DNA of 64,000 nt. Source: DASPSM01 sp036008465 (GTDB lineage: Bacteria > Planctomycetota > Planctomycetia > Planctomycetales > Planctomycetaceae). The notes beneath the pieces were generated by a model that was not told where the DNA came from, ran no database searches, and saw only the letters and a list, made by a program, of their open reading frames with translations. The DNA is taken from positions 1-64,000 of the forward strand of contig DASYNP010000172.1 of assembly GCA_036008465.1 (NCBI GenBank). The letters are read 5' to 3'. Made by a program: the position numbers and the translations under genes. Positions 51,155-60,338 of the stretch are shown here, in pieces; the stretch's first letter is position 1, and each line of letters opens with the position of its first letter.

Positions 51155-51943
51155 ATGGTCGTCGCGCGCCCGGCCGTCATCGATCGCATTGCACCCACCG
51201 CTCGGCCGGACACGCGGATTGCCGGCTATCAGACCTGGCGAAACTTGCTGTTCTTGCACTGGCGGATCTCGCCCGCCGAAGCGCGTGCGTCGGTCCCCGA
51301 TTGGCTGAATGTCGACACCTTTGACGGCAGCGCCTGGATTGGTTTGGTCCTCTTTTCCATGTCGGGCGTACGCCCTTGGTGGTCACCTCCAATCCCGGGC
51401 ATCTCGGCGTTTCCCGAGACGAACGTGCGGACGTATGTCCATCTAGAAGGCAGCGGACCGGGCGTTTGGTTTCTGAGCCTCGACGCCGGTGGATCGCTTG
51501 GAGCGCGGATCGGGCGCTCTCGATGGGGGCTCGCCTACCACCACTCGAAGATGCGAGTCCGCCGTTCCGGGACGCAAATACGCTACGAATCGGAACGGCT
51601 CTGGCCCGGAAAAATGGGAGTCGGCGGGCGGGTCGAAGCCGAAATCGGTGACATTTTCACCCGATTGCATCGTGGCGTCGATCCGGGGCACGCGGTTCCT
51701 GGGTCTCTGGAACACTTCCTCATCGAGCGCTACATCCTCTACACGCAGAAGAACGATCATCTGCTTCGCGGCCGCGTGCATCATGTCCCGTACCCGCTTC
51801 GAGAAGCCAAGGTGACCTTCGCCGAGCAATCATTCTTGAGCGACCTCGGCCTGCACTGCGATCGGCCCCCCGATCATGTGGTCTTCAGCGAGGGGGTTTC
51901 GGTTGAGGTCTTCCCGCTGCGGCCTGTGATCGGCGACATCTGA
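51155..51943 (+). CDS. DUF2071 family protein
   Basis: 262 residues from the ATG at 51155; a TTG at 51020 would add an unlikely leader. The DUF2071 signature is present: TWRNLLFLHWRISPAEARAS near residue 30, then VLFSMSGVRP and VRTYVHLEGSGPGVWFLSLD near 90. The family has an acetoacetate-decarboxylase-like fold, but its function is unknown. It follows the Cys/Gly-rich gene at some distance on the same strand. Confidence 0.82.
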   Translation: MVVARPAVIDRIAPTARPDTRIAGYQTWRNLLFLHWRISPAEARASVPDWLNVDTFDGSAWIGLVLFSMSGVRPWWSPPIPGISAFPETNVRTYVHLEGSGPGVWFLSLDAGGSLGARIGRSRWGLAYHHSKMRVRRSGTQIRYESERLWPGKMGVGGRVEAEIGDIFTRLHRGVDPGHAVPGSLEHFLIERYILYTQKNDHLLRGRVHHVPYPLREAKVTFAEQSFLSDLGLHCDRPPDHVVFSEGVSVEVFPLRPVIGDI

Positions 51944-51958
51944 CACCAGCGCGGCTCG

Positions 51959-52711
51959 TCAGTGCATCGTTGCGACACCGTCCATGAAGAAGTCCCCGAT
52001 GCCGTGGGTCAGCGCGATGATCCAAAGATTTCCAGAGCGCTGAAACAGAACCCCGAAATACAGGCCGATCGCGAAAATCGCTGCGAAGATGCACAGTCGG
52101 CCGGGATGCTCGAACGCGTTTGAAAAGTGGTAGGCGTGCAGCGGGCCGAATGTGAAGAGCAGGTTGCTAGCTACGATCCCAACGACTGTTCCCCAGCGGC
52201 GGACAAGCTCCGTCTGTAGCAGCCCGCGATAGACGTACTCTTGATAAAAGCCCCAGAGCATCTGACCGGCAAACACCACGAGTGTCAGTTGAATCCATGC
52301 CGGGTGCCCCGGCACCGCGGCAAGCTGGTTCCACTCCACCAGGGGAAACACGAGCAGCGACAGGGCCACAATCTGCGCCAGAAACCATTTCTCGGAGTCG
52401 GTCCATCGTCTCCATCCGTAGAGCCCAACTCGAGAGAGAGGAAGCCGAATCCACACCGCAGTCAGGCCGATCGCGAGGACCAGCATGCAGCTCGCAATTG
52501 CCAACGTCCTGGTGCCGCTCCCGCGGTACCCCAGGACGCGTACCTCTTCGCGAACGAACGGGCGGACAAATCCTTCAAGAACCAGGCAAGCGATCAGAAC
52601 TCGCAGGCCCGTCCATGCCGAATAAGGCGCGGCCGCGCTCTTCCCAAAGTTAAACAGCCAGCCACTCCATCCAGAACTTGGCTTTTCGAGTGGCTCGGCT
52701 AATTGCGTCAC
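51959..52711 (-). CDS. CPBP-family intramembrane protease (CAAX-like)
   Basis: 250 residues with six or seven hydrophobic segments. The protease motif is YQEYVYRGLLQTEL near residue 157; the usual first Glu of the EExxxR motif is Gln here, while the second Glu and Arg are kept. A conserved histidine pair follows (FGPLHAY and ALTHGIGD). In this family such enzymes cut or bind membrane proteins, for example in bacteriocin immunity. The changed Glu makes activity uncertain. Confidence 0.8.
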   Translation of the reverse strand: MTQLAEPLEKPSSGWSGWLFNFGKSAAAPYSAWTGLRVLIACLVLEGFVRPFVREEVRVLGYRGSGTRTLAIASCMLVLAIGLTAVWIRLPLSRVGLYGWRRWTDSEKWFLAQIVALSLLVFPLVEWNQLAAVPGHPAWIQLTLVVFAGQMLWGFYQEYVYRGLLQTELVRRWGTVVGIVASNLLFTFGPLHAYHFSNAFEHPGRLCIFAAIFAIGLYFGVLFQRSGNLWIIALTHGIGDFFMDGVATMH

Positions 52712-52927
52712 GTGCTTGCCCTGAAACGTATGACTGACCTTCGCCGCGGAGGCCTTCGCCAGGAACTCAAAGGCGGGAAGGGTTCCGCAAGTGTCATTCG
52801 CCGACTGACCTGAGAAATTAGGTGACGGGATCGTTTATCTGGCTCAAGAGTGCTGAATCGGGCGTGCTACAATCTCCTTCTGCGGCAGGGGCACTTCATT
52901 GCGAGCGTTGCCAGAGGGCACTGCGAG

Positions 52928-53545
52928 ATGGGTACTGAGATCACTGGCGAGGCGAAGTATCGTCGCGCGTCTTACCGGGTAAGTTTGCACCTCGACTCCA
53001 AAACACTGACTCTTCGCGACGAGCTGAAGCTGTCGATCCCGCTGAAGGACGTCCGGCAAGCCATCCCTAAGGATGGACAGCTTACGGTCGCATGGAACGA
53101 CGAAAAAATTGTGCTTCACGTCGGCCCCCAGTCCGAGCGCTTGGCGAAAAAGATCCTGAATCCGCCGAGCCTCTTGGAGAAACTGGGGATCAAACCCAAC
53201 TCCGCCGTATCGGTTCTCGGGCTGGACGACAAGCCGTTCCTGAAGGATCTCCGACAGCGAGCTGGCGCGGTCACCGATGGCAAAGCCAAACCGCAATCGG
53301 ACATCATCATCGTGAGGGTCGACAGGCGGGCGAATCTCGAGCGCCTAAAAGCGCTGCGGCCTTCGCTCAAGAGCGACGGAGCGATTTGGGTGTTGTGGAA
53401 AAAGGGTCTGAAGGGGGCGAACGACGTGAAAGAGTCCGATGTCATGGCAGCGGCGAAAACGCATGGCCTGGTCGACGTGAAGGTCGCGTCGTTCTCCGAC
53501 GAATTGAGCGCGCTCAAGCTCGTGATCCCGGTGGCGCTGCGCTAG
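52928..53545 (+). CDS. DUF3052-like protein
   Basis: 205 residues from the ATG at 52928, with GAGGG upstream. The N-terminal half is a small beta-rich region (RRASYRVSLHLDSKTLTLRD). The C-terminal half has PPSLLEKLGIKPNSAVSVLG near 80 and IWVLWKKGLKGANDVKESDV near 160, which resemble DUF3052 proteins; that assignment is from memory of the motif and was not searched. Function unknown. It converges with the PfkB kinase gene, 18 bases apart. Confidence 0.65.
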   Translation: MGTEITGEAKYRRASYRVSLHLDSKTLTLRDELKLSIPLKDVRQAIPKDGQLTVAWNDEKIVLHVGPQSERLAKKILNPPSLLEKLGIKPNSAVSVLGLDDKPFLKDLRQRAGAVTDGKAKPQSDIIIVRVDRRANLERLKALRPSLKSDGAIWVLWKKGLKGANDVKESDVMAAAKTHGLVDVKVASFSDELSALKLVIPVALR

Positions 53546-53563
53546 GCAACCATTTTGCGACCG

Positions 53564-54529
53564 TCAGGCAGGCGACGCATCGAGCGGATGGGAGTTTAGA
53601 AACTCACATAGTTCGGCGGCGTTGAACACGCCGGTTGTCGCTCCGGCCGCGCGGACACAGCTCGCTCCCAGGGCGCTGCCCACGCGAACACACTCTCTCA
53701 CATCGCATCCCTCCAAGAGCGCGTGAATGTACCCCGCGGCGAAGGCGTCACCGCTTCCTGTGCCGTCGATGAACTCAATCGGAAACGCGGCCCAGCGGAA
53801 TATGCCGCTTGGGCTAGCGATGACCGACCCTCGGCTGCCGCAAGTAATCACCACGGTCTGAGCGCCCGCTTGCCGGAACACAGCGGCTTGCGCTGCCGGG
53901 TCGGCGAGCCGGGTGATGGTCCGCGCTTCGTGGTCGTTGGGTAAAAAGACATCTGTCGAGGGCAACACGGGTTCCAGGTAAGGCCAGCAGTCCCTCCCTT
54001 CGGGAACAACAACGTCGAGGACGGTCTTCACGCCGAATTCGCGAGCTGCGCGGAACAGGGCCGCGATCCGTTCGGGGGTCGGATGGTCGCTGAGCCCATA
54101 GCCCCCCACGTAGACGGCGCGGGTCTGCTTGAGCAAGTCGGGGGAAATCTCGCTGCCCTCGAGCCGTGCGTTGGCTCCAGGAGAGTGAATGAAGCGGCGA
54201 TCCTCTCCTTTCACGTTGATGATCATTGACGTGCTCGTGGCTTCGCCCGGCAAGCTAGCGATGTGGGCGACCTCTACGCCGGCGGAACGCAGAGCGTCGG
54301 TCACGAACCGCCCGAACGCATCGTCGCCGACTCGTCCGACCACCGCTGCCTGACGCCCCAGGCGAACCAGATCAACCGCGACGTTGGCCGCGCAGCCGCC
54401 GATGCTCAAGTGGGTCCGCGGCGTGAGGACCAGTTCGCCGGCCTGAGGAAGATGCGAAATCGGCTCGCAGACGTGATCGGCGACCACGATCCCCAGGCAC
54501 AGGCAATCGAAGGGAACTTGTTTTGGCAT
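53564..54529 (-). CDS. PfkB-family carbohydrate kinase
   Basis: Phosphorylates a sugar or nucleoside using ATP. 321 residues with the substrate-side GGCAANVAVDLVRLG motif at 44-58 and the PfkB signature DGTGSGDAFAAGY at 255-267, where D261 is the catalytic base. Ribokinase, fructokinase and adenosine kinase are all possible. It lies three bases downstream of the transglutaminase gene on the same strand, so the two are cotranscribed. Confidence 0.88.
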   Translation of the reverse strand: MPKQVPFDCLCLGIVVADHVCEPISHLPQAGELVLTPRTHLSIGGCAANVAVDLVRLGRQAAVVGRVGDDAFGRFVTDALRSAGVEVAHIASLPGEATSTSMIINVKGEDRRFIHSPGANARLEGSEISPDLLKQTRAVYVGGYGLSDHPTPERIAALFRAAREFGVKTVLDVVVPEGRDCWPYLEPVLPSTDVFLPNDHEARTITRLADPAAQAAVFRQAGAQTVVITCGSRGSVIASPSGIFRWAAFPIEFIDGTGSGDAFAAGYIHALLEGCDVRECVRVGSALGASCVRAAGATTGVFNAAELCEFLNSHPLDASPA

Positions 54530-54532
54530 CGG

Positions 54533-55585
54533 TCAACGAAAGCGATTGAGAATTCGCACGCTGGTGCTCGTGTCAATTTTCGGGTTGTCCAGCGGGCCTT
54601 CCCCCCGGCTCCAGAACGCCGGATAGGCATCGATCCCCGCCACCTTTTGTCTTCCGAAGGTCCACGCGTCGATCAGCCAGTCGAAGTCGACCATTCCCGC
54701 GATGAGTTCCCCTTTTTTCGAGCCGAAGTAGGCTTCGGAGTTTTTGTCATCGCCGAGGGTGGTGTCGTAAGGGATCCAGCCGACGCCGTGCAGGAAGAAT
54801 TCGCCCCAGCAGTGGGCGCCCTTGCTCTTGTTGTCGATCGCCCAAAGGGCACAGACCGTGCGCGCGGGAATCTTGTTGGCCCGCGCGATCGCTGTCGTGA
54901 CAATGGAATGCCGACAGCACTCGCCGAAACCGTCCTTCAGAATATGACTGCAGGTCCACGGATCGGAGTCTTTGGTGCTATACGGCATGTGCACGCGGAG
55001 TTGCTTGTACACGCGATGCACAAAGTGGAGGACTTCCTCATCTGGCCCCTTCCACATTTTGTGATGATCCATCCAGGCTTTGACGCGCGCCGCGTGGAAG
55101 TCGTACGCCGTCGTCGGCTCAAGCCACATCTGCCGCTGCTGCGGCGCCAGTGGGGGGACTGGTCGCGTCGGGCTGCCGGGTTTTAGCTCCTGGTCATAGA
55201 TTGTGGCGGTCAAAGAGGTTCGCACCGTGAAGCCTCTGCGCAGCAAAGGATCGTCGCGCGCAAGATCGATGACAAGCATCCGGCGTCGTTCCCGGCCTTC
55301 CTCCTCAACCTCACGAAACGGGACCCACCCAGCGCTTGTGCGCACCTCGGCCTTGCCGGTGGCCTCACGGCTCCAAGCCAGCTCGGGAGGGTAACGCAGC
55401 GCGATGAACCATTGCCTCGACCGGTGCTTGGGGAAGGTGTATTTCCATTCCTGCTCGAAGGTGGCACGATGCGAGCGGGTGTAGACCATGTGCCAGTCGG
55501 AATCGACCTTTTGTGCGAAGGCGTAGGGTTGCAGGACGCAAACGATGACCGTCGTCACGGCCGCACTGCGCAACATCGGAATCAC
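54533..55585 (-). CDS. secreted transglutaminase-like protein
   Basis: 350 residues with a signal peptide (TTVIVCVLQPYAFAQ). The transglutaminase-like triad is visible: C223 (GECCRHS), H258 (GAHCWGEFF) and D274 (IPYDTT). Upstream is a beta-rich N-terminal domain. Such proteins usually act as periplasmic peptidases or isopeptidases, not crosslinkers. The gene precedes the PfkB kinase by three bases, an odd functional pairing. Confidence 0.85.
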   Translation of the reverse strand: MIPMLRSAAVTTVIVCVLQPYAFAQKVDSDWHMVYTRSHRATFEQEWKYTFPKHRSRQWFIALRYPPELAWSREATGKAEVRTSAGWVPFREVEEEGRERRRMLVIDLARDDPLLRRGFTVRTSLTATIYDQELKPGSPTRPVPPLAPQQRQMWLEPTTAYDFHAARVKAWMDHHKMWKGPDEEVLHFVHRVYKQLRVHMPYSTKDSDPWTCSHILKDGFGECCRHSIVTTAIARANKIPARTVCALWAIDNKSKGAHCWGEFFLHGVGWIPYDTTLGDDKNSEAYFGSKKGELIAGMVDFDWLIDAWTFGRQKVAGIDAYPAFWSRGEGPLDNPKIDTSTSVRILNRFR

Positions 55586-55777
55586 CCTCGCCGCTCTTAG
55601 CTCTTGCCGACTGGCTCGGACTCGCGAACCCAGCGATCCAAACGGAAAGGGCCGACCACAAGGAGCACGACCCGACCGGCAATCGCCAGCTTAAGCCCGG
55701 ATTGGTGTGAAAACCATACCGCGAACTCCCTCCTGACGACTGGGGCAGACGAGCCAAAGAGCAGTCCACGGCGCTCG

Positions 55778-56242
55778 CTATTTGCGTCCGCTCTCGCAGG
55801 CCCGCAACATCGCAGCGAGCGGCTCGGTATCGGCCAGACGGTGGTCTGTTCCGACTTCAATCAGCGCCGCTTGGGGCAGCCCGCTGTTCCGGACGAGTTC
55901 TTCGCTGTCGGCAAAGGGGATGACTTCGTCGGCCCGCGAGTGGAGGATCGTCGTGTTGGCCTTTACTGTCCGAGCCATTCCAAAACGTTTCCACGCCGGG
56001 CAGAGCAGCACGAGCGGCGTATCGCCGGCTTGAATGCTCATTGCGACCGCGCCACCACGGCTCGAACCGACAATCACATCAGGAAGGTGCCGGTCGAGTT
56101 CGGCTTGCGCAACCCGAACGGCTGCGGCGAAGTCCTCGTCGGGCAAAGCGGGATTGAGAACGATGTGGCCGTGACTCGCGAGATAGGTCGGCTTCAGGCC
56201 GCCAGGCACCGATTGCCACCCGTGCAGAAAGAGAATTCTCAT
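55778..56242 (-). CDS. small alpha/beta hydrolase
   Basis: The ATG at 56242 gives 154 residues, beginning MRILFLHGWQS. The triad is S61 (GSSRGG), D105 (SRADEVIPF) and H134 (GTDHRL). The compact size fits the YqiA/YcfP-like or serine-hydrolase-type family. It lies 30 bases after the thioredoxin-like gene on the same strand. Substrate unknown. Confidence 0.82.
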   Translation of the reverse strand: MRILFLHGWQSVPGGLKPTYLASHGHIVLNPALPDEDFAAAVRVAQAELDRHLPDVIVGSSRGGAVAMSIQAGDTPLVLLCPAWKRFGMARTVKANTTILHSRADEVIPFADSEELVRNSGLPQAALIEVGTDHRLADTEPLAAMLRACESGRK

Positions 56243-56272
56243 GTCGCTCACCGACACGGTCAGAGTCAACCG

Positions 56273-56872
56273 CTATTTGCGAAGGAGTTTTTCCACGAGG
56301 GGCATGATGTCGTGTTGGTAGGTGAGTTCGGGAACCTTGGGTGCCTGGCTGTTGTCGAAGCGTTTGACGAGTTTTCCGTTCTGATCGTAAACGAAGACCG
56401 CGGGCGGGCCGCCCAGGTGGATCTTGTTGAAAACGTCCTCACTCGGATCGCTCGAGATCACGTTGAGCAGCCCGCTCGCCCCGCGCTTCGTCAGGAATTC
56501 AAGCACCGGTTTGCGGAACGATTCGGGAGGCTCGCGCACAGCCCCCGAATAGTCGGTGTCAAACGAGATGCAGCGGACCTTGTCGCCGAACCGTTTCTGC
56601 AGCGCGACCAGGTTGGGAAACTCGCGGACGCAGGGATCGCAATAGGTCGACCAGACGTCGAGCACCACGACTTTGCCGCGGAACTCTTCGCGCCGCTTTT
56701 GGGTCTGGTCCCAGCTTAGGATTTCGAGGGTCGGCGGGTCGGCCCGCGGGGGTGCCTGCGTTTGGTCGGGCTGCGAGTCGATTGGCGGGCTCTTGACGGA
56801 CGACGATTGCGTGCAGCCGGCAGTTAAGACGGCCGCCGCGATCGCGCTGCCAAGAAAGACCCGGGAGAGCAC
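56273..56872 (-). CDS. TlpA/ResA-like thioredoxin-fold lipoprotein
   Basis: 199 residues from a GTG that abuts the fusA stop with no gap (TGAGTG). Lipobox VLTAGC near residue 20, then a Pro/Gln-rich linker. The redoxin domain has the active-site C78-D-P-C81 (STYCDPCVREF) and the cis-Pro region GGPPAVFVYD near 152. It probably reduces or exchanges disulfides outside the cytoplasm. It may be translated by read-through initiation from fusA, an unexpected partner. Confidence 0.83.
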   Translation of the reverse strand: MLSRVFLGSAIAAAVLTAGCTQSSSVKSPPIDSQPDQTQAPPRADPPTLEILSWDQTQKRREEFRGKVVVLDVWSTYCDPCVREFPNLVALQKRFGDKVRCISFDTDYSGAVREPPESFRKPVLEFLTKRGASGLLNVISSDPSEDVFNKIHLGGPPAVFVYDQNGKLVKRFDNSQAPKVPELTYQHDIMPLVEKLLRK

Positions 56873-59020
56873 TCAATTCGCCATCGCGAGGCGTTCTTCT
56901 TTTTCCGCCCGGCGGCGGGCCACGACGTCGTCTTGCAAGCTGGCGGGAACCTGCTTGTAGCGGAAGAACTCCATGCTGAAGGAGCCTTTCCCCTGCGTCA
57001 TCGAGCGGAGCTCGTTGGCGTAGTCGAACATTGTGGCCAATGGCACCTCGGCGAGGATTACGCTGACGGCGTTGCGAACCTCGGTCTGAGTAATGATGCC
57101 CCGCTTGCTCGAGATGTGGCCGGTGACTGGTCCCTGAAATTCCTCGGGGACCTCGACCTCGAGCTTCATGATCGGTTCCTGCAGCGCCAGCTTCGTCTTC
57201 TTGAGCGTGTCGCGCATGCAGTTGAAGCCGCAGATGTTGAACGCCATTTCGGACGAGTCGACGTCGTGATAGGTGCCGTCCTCCAGAATCGCACGTACGC
57301 CGACGACCGGGCATTCACAGAGCGGACCCTTTTCGAGGGCCCGCTTGAACCCCTCGTCGACCGGCTTGATGTACTCCTTCGGAATGCGTCCCTGCGTGAC
57401 TTCGTTGACGAATTCGTACGACTCGGTCGCGTCCTCGGGGAGCGGCTCGACCTTGCCGACGACGTGTGCGTACTGGCCGGAGCCGCCGGTCTGCTTCTTG
57501 TGCTTGAAGTTGAATTCGATCGGCTTAGTCGGGCATTCGCGATAGGCGACCTTCGGCTCACCGATCAGCGTCTCGCATTTGTATTCGCGTCGGATGCGCT
57601 CGACGTAAACCTCGAGATGCAGCTGACCCATGCCGGCGATCAGGGTTTGACCCGATTCCTGGTCGGTCATCACGCGGAAAGTCGGATCTTCCCGGCGGAA
57701 GCGCTCGAGAGCTTTAGAAAGACGATCGGCTCCGTCGCGCTTCATCGGCTCGATCGACAGTCGGATCACGGGCTCGGGAACGAAGATACTCTCGAGGGCC
57801 ACGTCGACCCCTGGACCGCAAAACGTATCGCCCGAGGCGCAGTCGACGCCCACGACGGCGACGATGTCGCCCGCTTCCGCGACGTCAACGTCTTCGCGTT
57901 GATCGGCGTGCATGCGGACCAAGCGGCCGAACCGCATCTTCTTGCCGGTCCGTTGATTCGTGTAGCTTTCGCCCTTCTGAATCTTGCCCTGATAGACGCG
58001 GAAATAGGTGAGCTGTCCGAATGTCTCGACCACGGTCTTAAAGGCCATGGCCACGAGCGGATCGCTAGGCGAACTCGTGAGTTCCTTCTTCACGCCCTTC
58101 GATCCGTGGGCCGTTGAAGTCGCTGCTTGACCGGGCTCTGGTTTGACCGACAGATCGATCGCCTCGATCTTGCGGTCTTGCGGGCTCGGCAAGTACGCGA
58201 TCACCCCGTCGAGCAGTTCCTGCACGCCCTTGTTGCGGAAGGCCGTCCCCATCATCACGGGCGTCAGCTCTTGCGAAAGCGTAGCCTCGCGAATGATCGG
58301 ACGAATCTCGGCCGTGGTGACCGGTCGCTCTTCCAACAGCGCGACCATCAGATCGTCGCTATAGAGCGACAAGGTCTCCAGCATGTGGGCGCGGGCCTTC
58401 GCCGCTTCCTCAGCGTATTGTGCGGGGATGGCTTCGCGGCGGACGTCTTCTCCCTGCTCGCCGTCGAAGTAGACGGCCTGCATCTCGATCAAGTCGATGA
58501 CGCCGGCAAATTCCGAGCTGAGGCCCATCGGGATTTGCAAAGGCAGCGGCGTGACGCCGAGCTTCTTTTGAATTTGATCGATGACCGATGCCGGGTTGGC
58601 ACCGATGCGGTCGACCTTGTTGATGAAGGCGATTCGCGGAACGTGATAGCGCTTCATCTGCCGATCGACGGTCAGAGACTGGCTCTGCACGCCGCCGACG
58701 GCGCAGAGCACAAGCACAGCTCCGTCGAGAACGCGCAGACTGCGCTCGACCTCGACCGTGAAGTCGACATGTCCCGGCGTGTCGATGACATTGATGCAAT
58801 GATCATCCCACTCGACCTGGGTCGAAGCGGACGTGATGGTGATGCCCCGCTCGCGCTCGAGGTCCATGTAGTCCATGGTTGCCCCGCCGTCGCCTCCCTT
58901 GACCTCCTGCATCCGGTGAATTCGGCCGCAGTAGTAGAGAATCCGCTCCGTGAGGGTGGTCTTCCCCGAGTCGATGTGGGCGGAGATTCCGATGTTGCGA
59001 TAGCGATCTAGGCTTTTCAT
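56873..59020 (-). CDS. fusA: translation elongation factor G, mitochondrial/spd type
   Basis: GTPase that drives ribosomal translocation. The ATG at 59020 gives 715 residues. G1 is AHIDSGKTT at 14-22, then DTPGH near 85 and NKVD near 137. Domain IV has GGSGQYAHVVGKVEPLPE near 510. Several stretches (HIDSGKTTLTERILYY, the VLCAVGGVQSQS block, ARMHAD-like VRMHADQREDVD, DCASGDTF) are closer to mitochondrial EF-G1 than to the common bacterial EF-G. It is not in an rpsL-rpsG-tuf context; it stands alone, followed directly by the thioredoxin-like gene. Confidence 0.92.
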   Translation of the reverse strand: MKSLDRYRNIGISAHIDSGKTTLTERILYYCGRIHRMQEVKGGDGGATMDYMDLERERGITITSASTQVEWDDHCINVIDTPGHVDFTVEVERSLRVLDGAVLVLCAVGGVQSQSLTVDRQMKRYHVPRIAFINKVDRIGANPASVIDQIQKKLGVTPLPLQIPMGLSSEFAGVIDLIEMQAVYFDGEQGEDVRREAIPAQYAEEAAKARAHMLETLSLYSDDLMVALLEERPVTTAEIRPIIREATLSQELTPVMMGTAFRNKGVQELLDGVIAYLPSPQDRKIEAIDLSVKPEPGQAATSTAHGSKGVKKELTSSPSDPLVAMAFKTVVETFGQLTYFRVYQGKIQKGESYTNQRTGKKMRFGRLVRMHADQREDVDVAEAGDIVAVVGVDCASGDTFCGPGVDVALESIFVPEPVIRLSIEPMKRDGADRLSKALERFRREDPTFRVMTDQESGQTLIAGMGQLHLEVYVERIRREYKCETLIGEPKVAYRECPTKPIEFNFKHKKQTGGSGQYAHVVGKVEPLPEDATESYEFVNEVTQGRIPKEYIKPVDEGFKRALEKGPLCECPVVGVRAILEDGTYHDVDSSEMAFNICGFNCMRDTLKKTKLALQEPIMKLEVEVPEEFQGPVTGHISSKRGIITQTEVRNAVSVILAEVPLATMFDYANELRSMTQGKGSFSMEFFRYKQVPASLQDDVVARRRAEKEERLAMAN

Positions 59021-59518
59021 GGAACTCAACTTACGTTCAAAACATCCCAACCAGGCAACTTTTCCACAGCCGCCACTGGCTGCGGGATCTGCCCAGAACC
59101 TACTAACAGGAGGGCCCCGAATGCGAAAAATCGGTCACGGACGGCCCGCAACACGCCCCGAAACGGCCGCGGCGGCGACAAAGTCGCCAGCCACGCAGGC
59201 GAGTTGACCGCACCGCGACCTTCGCCACAAAACGAACGGGCGAACGGTTCTGGCGGGTCTAGGGTGAACGTAACATCCTATCCGCTGCGGTGATCCGCGG
59301 GAAGGGGAATTAGGCCCAACCGCGGTCCGACGCCCCCGAATTCATAGGTTTTTTATGGTTTGTTCGCAAGTTCGTAGCTGTTGCTCTGGCCGAACGGCGG
59401 AAAGGGAAGCCGAGAGGGCCACTTTCGATTTGTGAGGTTGGCCCTTACTACGGGCGGGAAGCGACATTGATGCAATTCGTGCTGCGATATACAGTTCGCA
59501 CCCTTCGCTCCGCTCCTC
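59021..59518. other. 498-bp intergenic region, one small-ORF candidate
   Basis: Divergent region between fusA and the lipoprotein at 59519. Apart from the small frame at 59121-59207 (listed separately), no gene-like frame was seen. It probably holds promoters for both directions, but no clear hexamer pair was found. Confidence 0.5.
59121..59207 (+). CDS. candidate small basic protein of 28 residues
   Basis: ATG at 59121 with a near-perfect ribosome binding site AGGAGGG at 59108-59114 (spacing six). It reads MRKIGHGRP and ends SPATQAS, rich in Ala, Thr, Arg and Lys. No known family was recognised. The strong initiation signal is the only support. Confidence 0.4.
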   Translation: MRKIGHGRPATRPETAAAATKSPATQAS

Positions 59519-60322
59519 GTGCAGTTATCGACATCTCCACCGCATGCGGACAGATTTGTGCTGACGCATCTCGACGACCGTCGGACTCGGCTGGCTCAAG
59601 CAGCGCTGATTGCCGTTCTCCTCGGCGTCGGTGCGGCCGGCTGCTTGGGGCTCGACGTCGCCACTACTCTTCGCTGGCCGGGGTCAAAGGCCGAGCAACC
59701 TCTGCCCGCCCGCATGACGGTCGCCTGGAAGAACGACATCCAGAAGAAGTCCGGCAAGAACATGCTGCGGGGTTTTGAAGGCAGAGTGCAGTTCTTCGCC
59801 GCCGACCCGAAACCGGCCGACAAAGACAAAGAGAAAAAAGACAAAGACGGGTGGAAGAAACCCGAGATCACGCCGAAGGGAATCCCCGCCGACGGCACGC
59901 TCACGGTCTATGCCTTCGAAGAGACTCCTGATGGCAAAGACGGGACCGGACCGTCGAAGAAGTATGTCTTCCCGGCGAAAGAACTCAGAAAAGTGCACCG
60001 CGAGGGGCCACAGGGTCACGAATACAATGTCTGGCTGGCCTGGGATAAAGTGGGCGGAACCGAAACGCACATCCGCTTGCTCGCGCGTTTCGATCCGACG
60101 GGCGGCGGACAGGTGGTGATGTCCGACAACTCGCGCGAAGTGCTGCCTGGGTTGACCATCCAATACGCGTCCGGCGTCTCGCCGGAGACGCGGAAGGCTC
60201 CGCATGATTCGACGGGTCATCCGGTGACTCACGCCGACTTCAACACGGATGCGGACACATCTCACGACTCGAAGCCGGCGGCGAACGCATCGAACGCAAA
60301 CCGTCTCGACGAGACGCGATAA
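59519..60322 (+). CDS. lipoprotein, unknown function
   Basis: 267 residues from a GTG at 59519; a second GTG thirteen codons later (59558) is also possible. Lipobox GAAGC near residue 42 after the hydrophobic stretch ALIAVLLGVG. The mature protein begins with a domain containing TVAWKNDIQKKSGKNMLRG and FEGRVQFFAAD near 70, then a Lys/Asp-rich linker (DKDKEKKDKDGWKK) and a beta-rich part (HEYNVWLAWDKVGGTE). No family recognised. It converges with the DUF2784 gene. Confidence 0.7.
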   Translation: MQLSTSPPHADRFVLTHLDDRRTRLAQAALIAVLLGVGAAGCLGLDVATTLRWPGSKAEQPLPARMTVAWKNDIQKKSGKNMLRGFEGRVQFFAADPKPADKDKEKKDKDGWKKPEITPKGIPADGTLTVYAFEETPDGKDGTGPSKKYVFPAKELRKVHREGPQGHEYNVWLAWDKVGGTETHIRLLARFDPTGGGQVVMSDNSREVLPGLTIQYASGVSPETRKAPHDSTGHPVTHADFNTDADTSHDSKPAANASNANRLDETR

Positions 60323-60338
60323 GACTCGTCGCTTTTTC

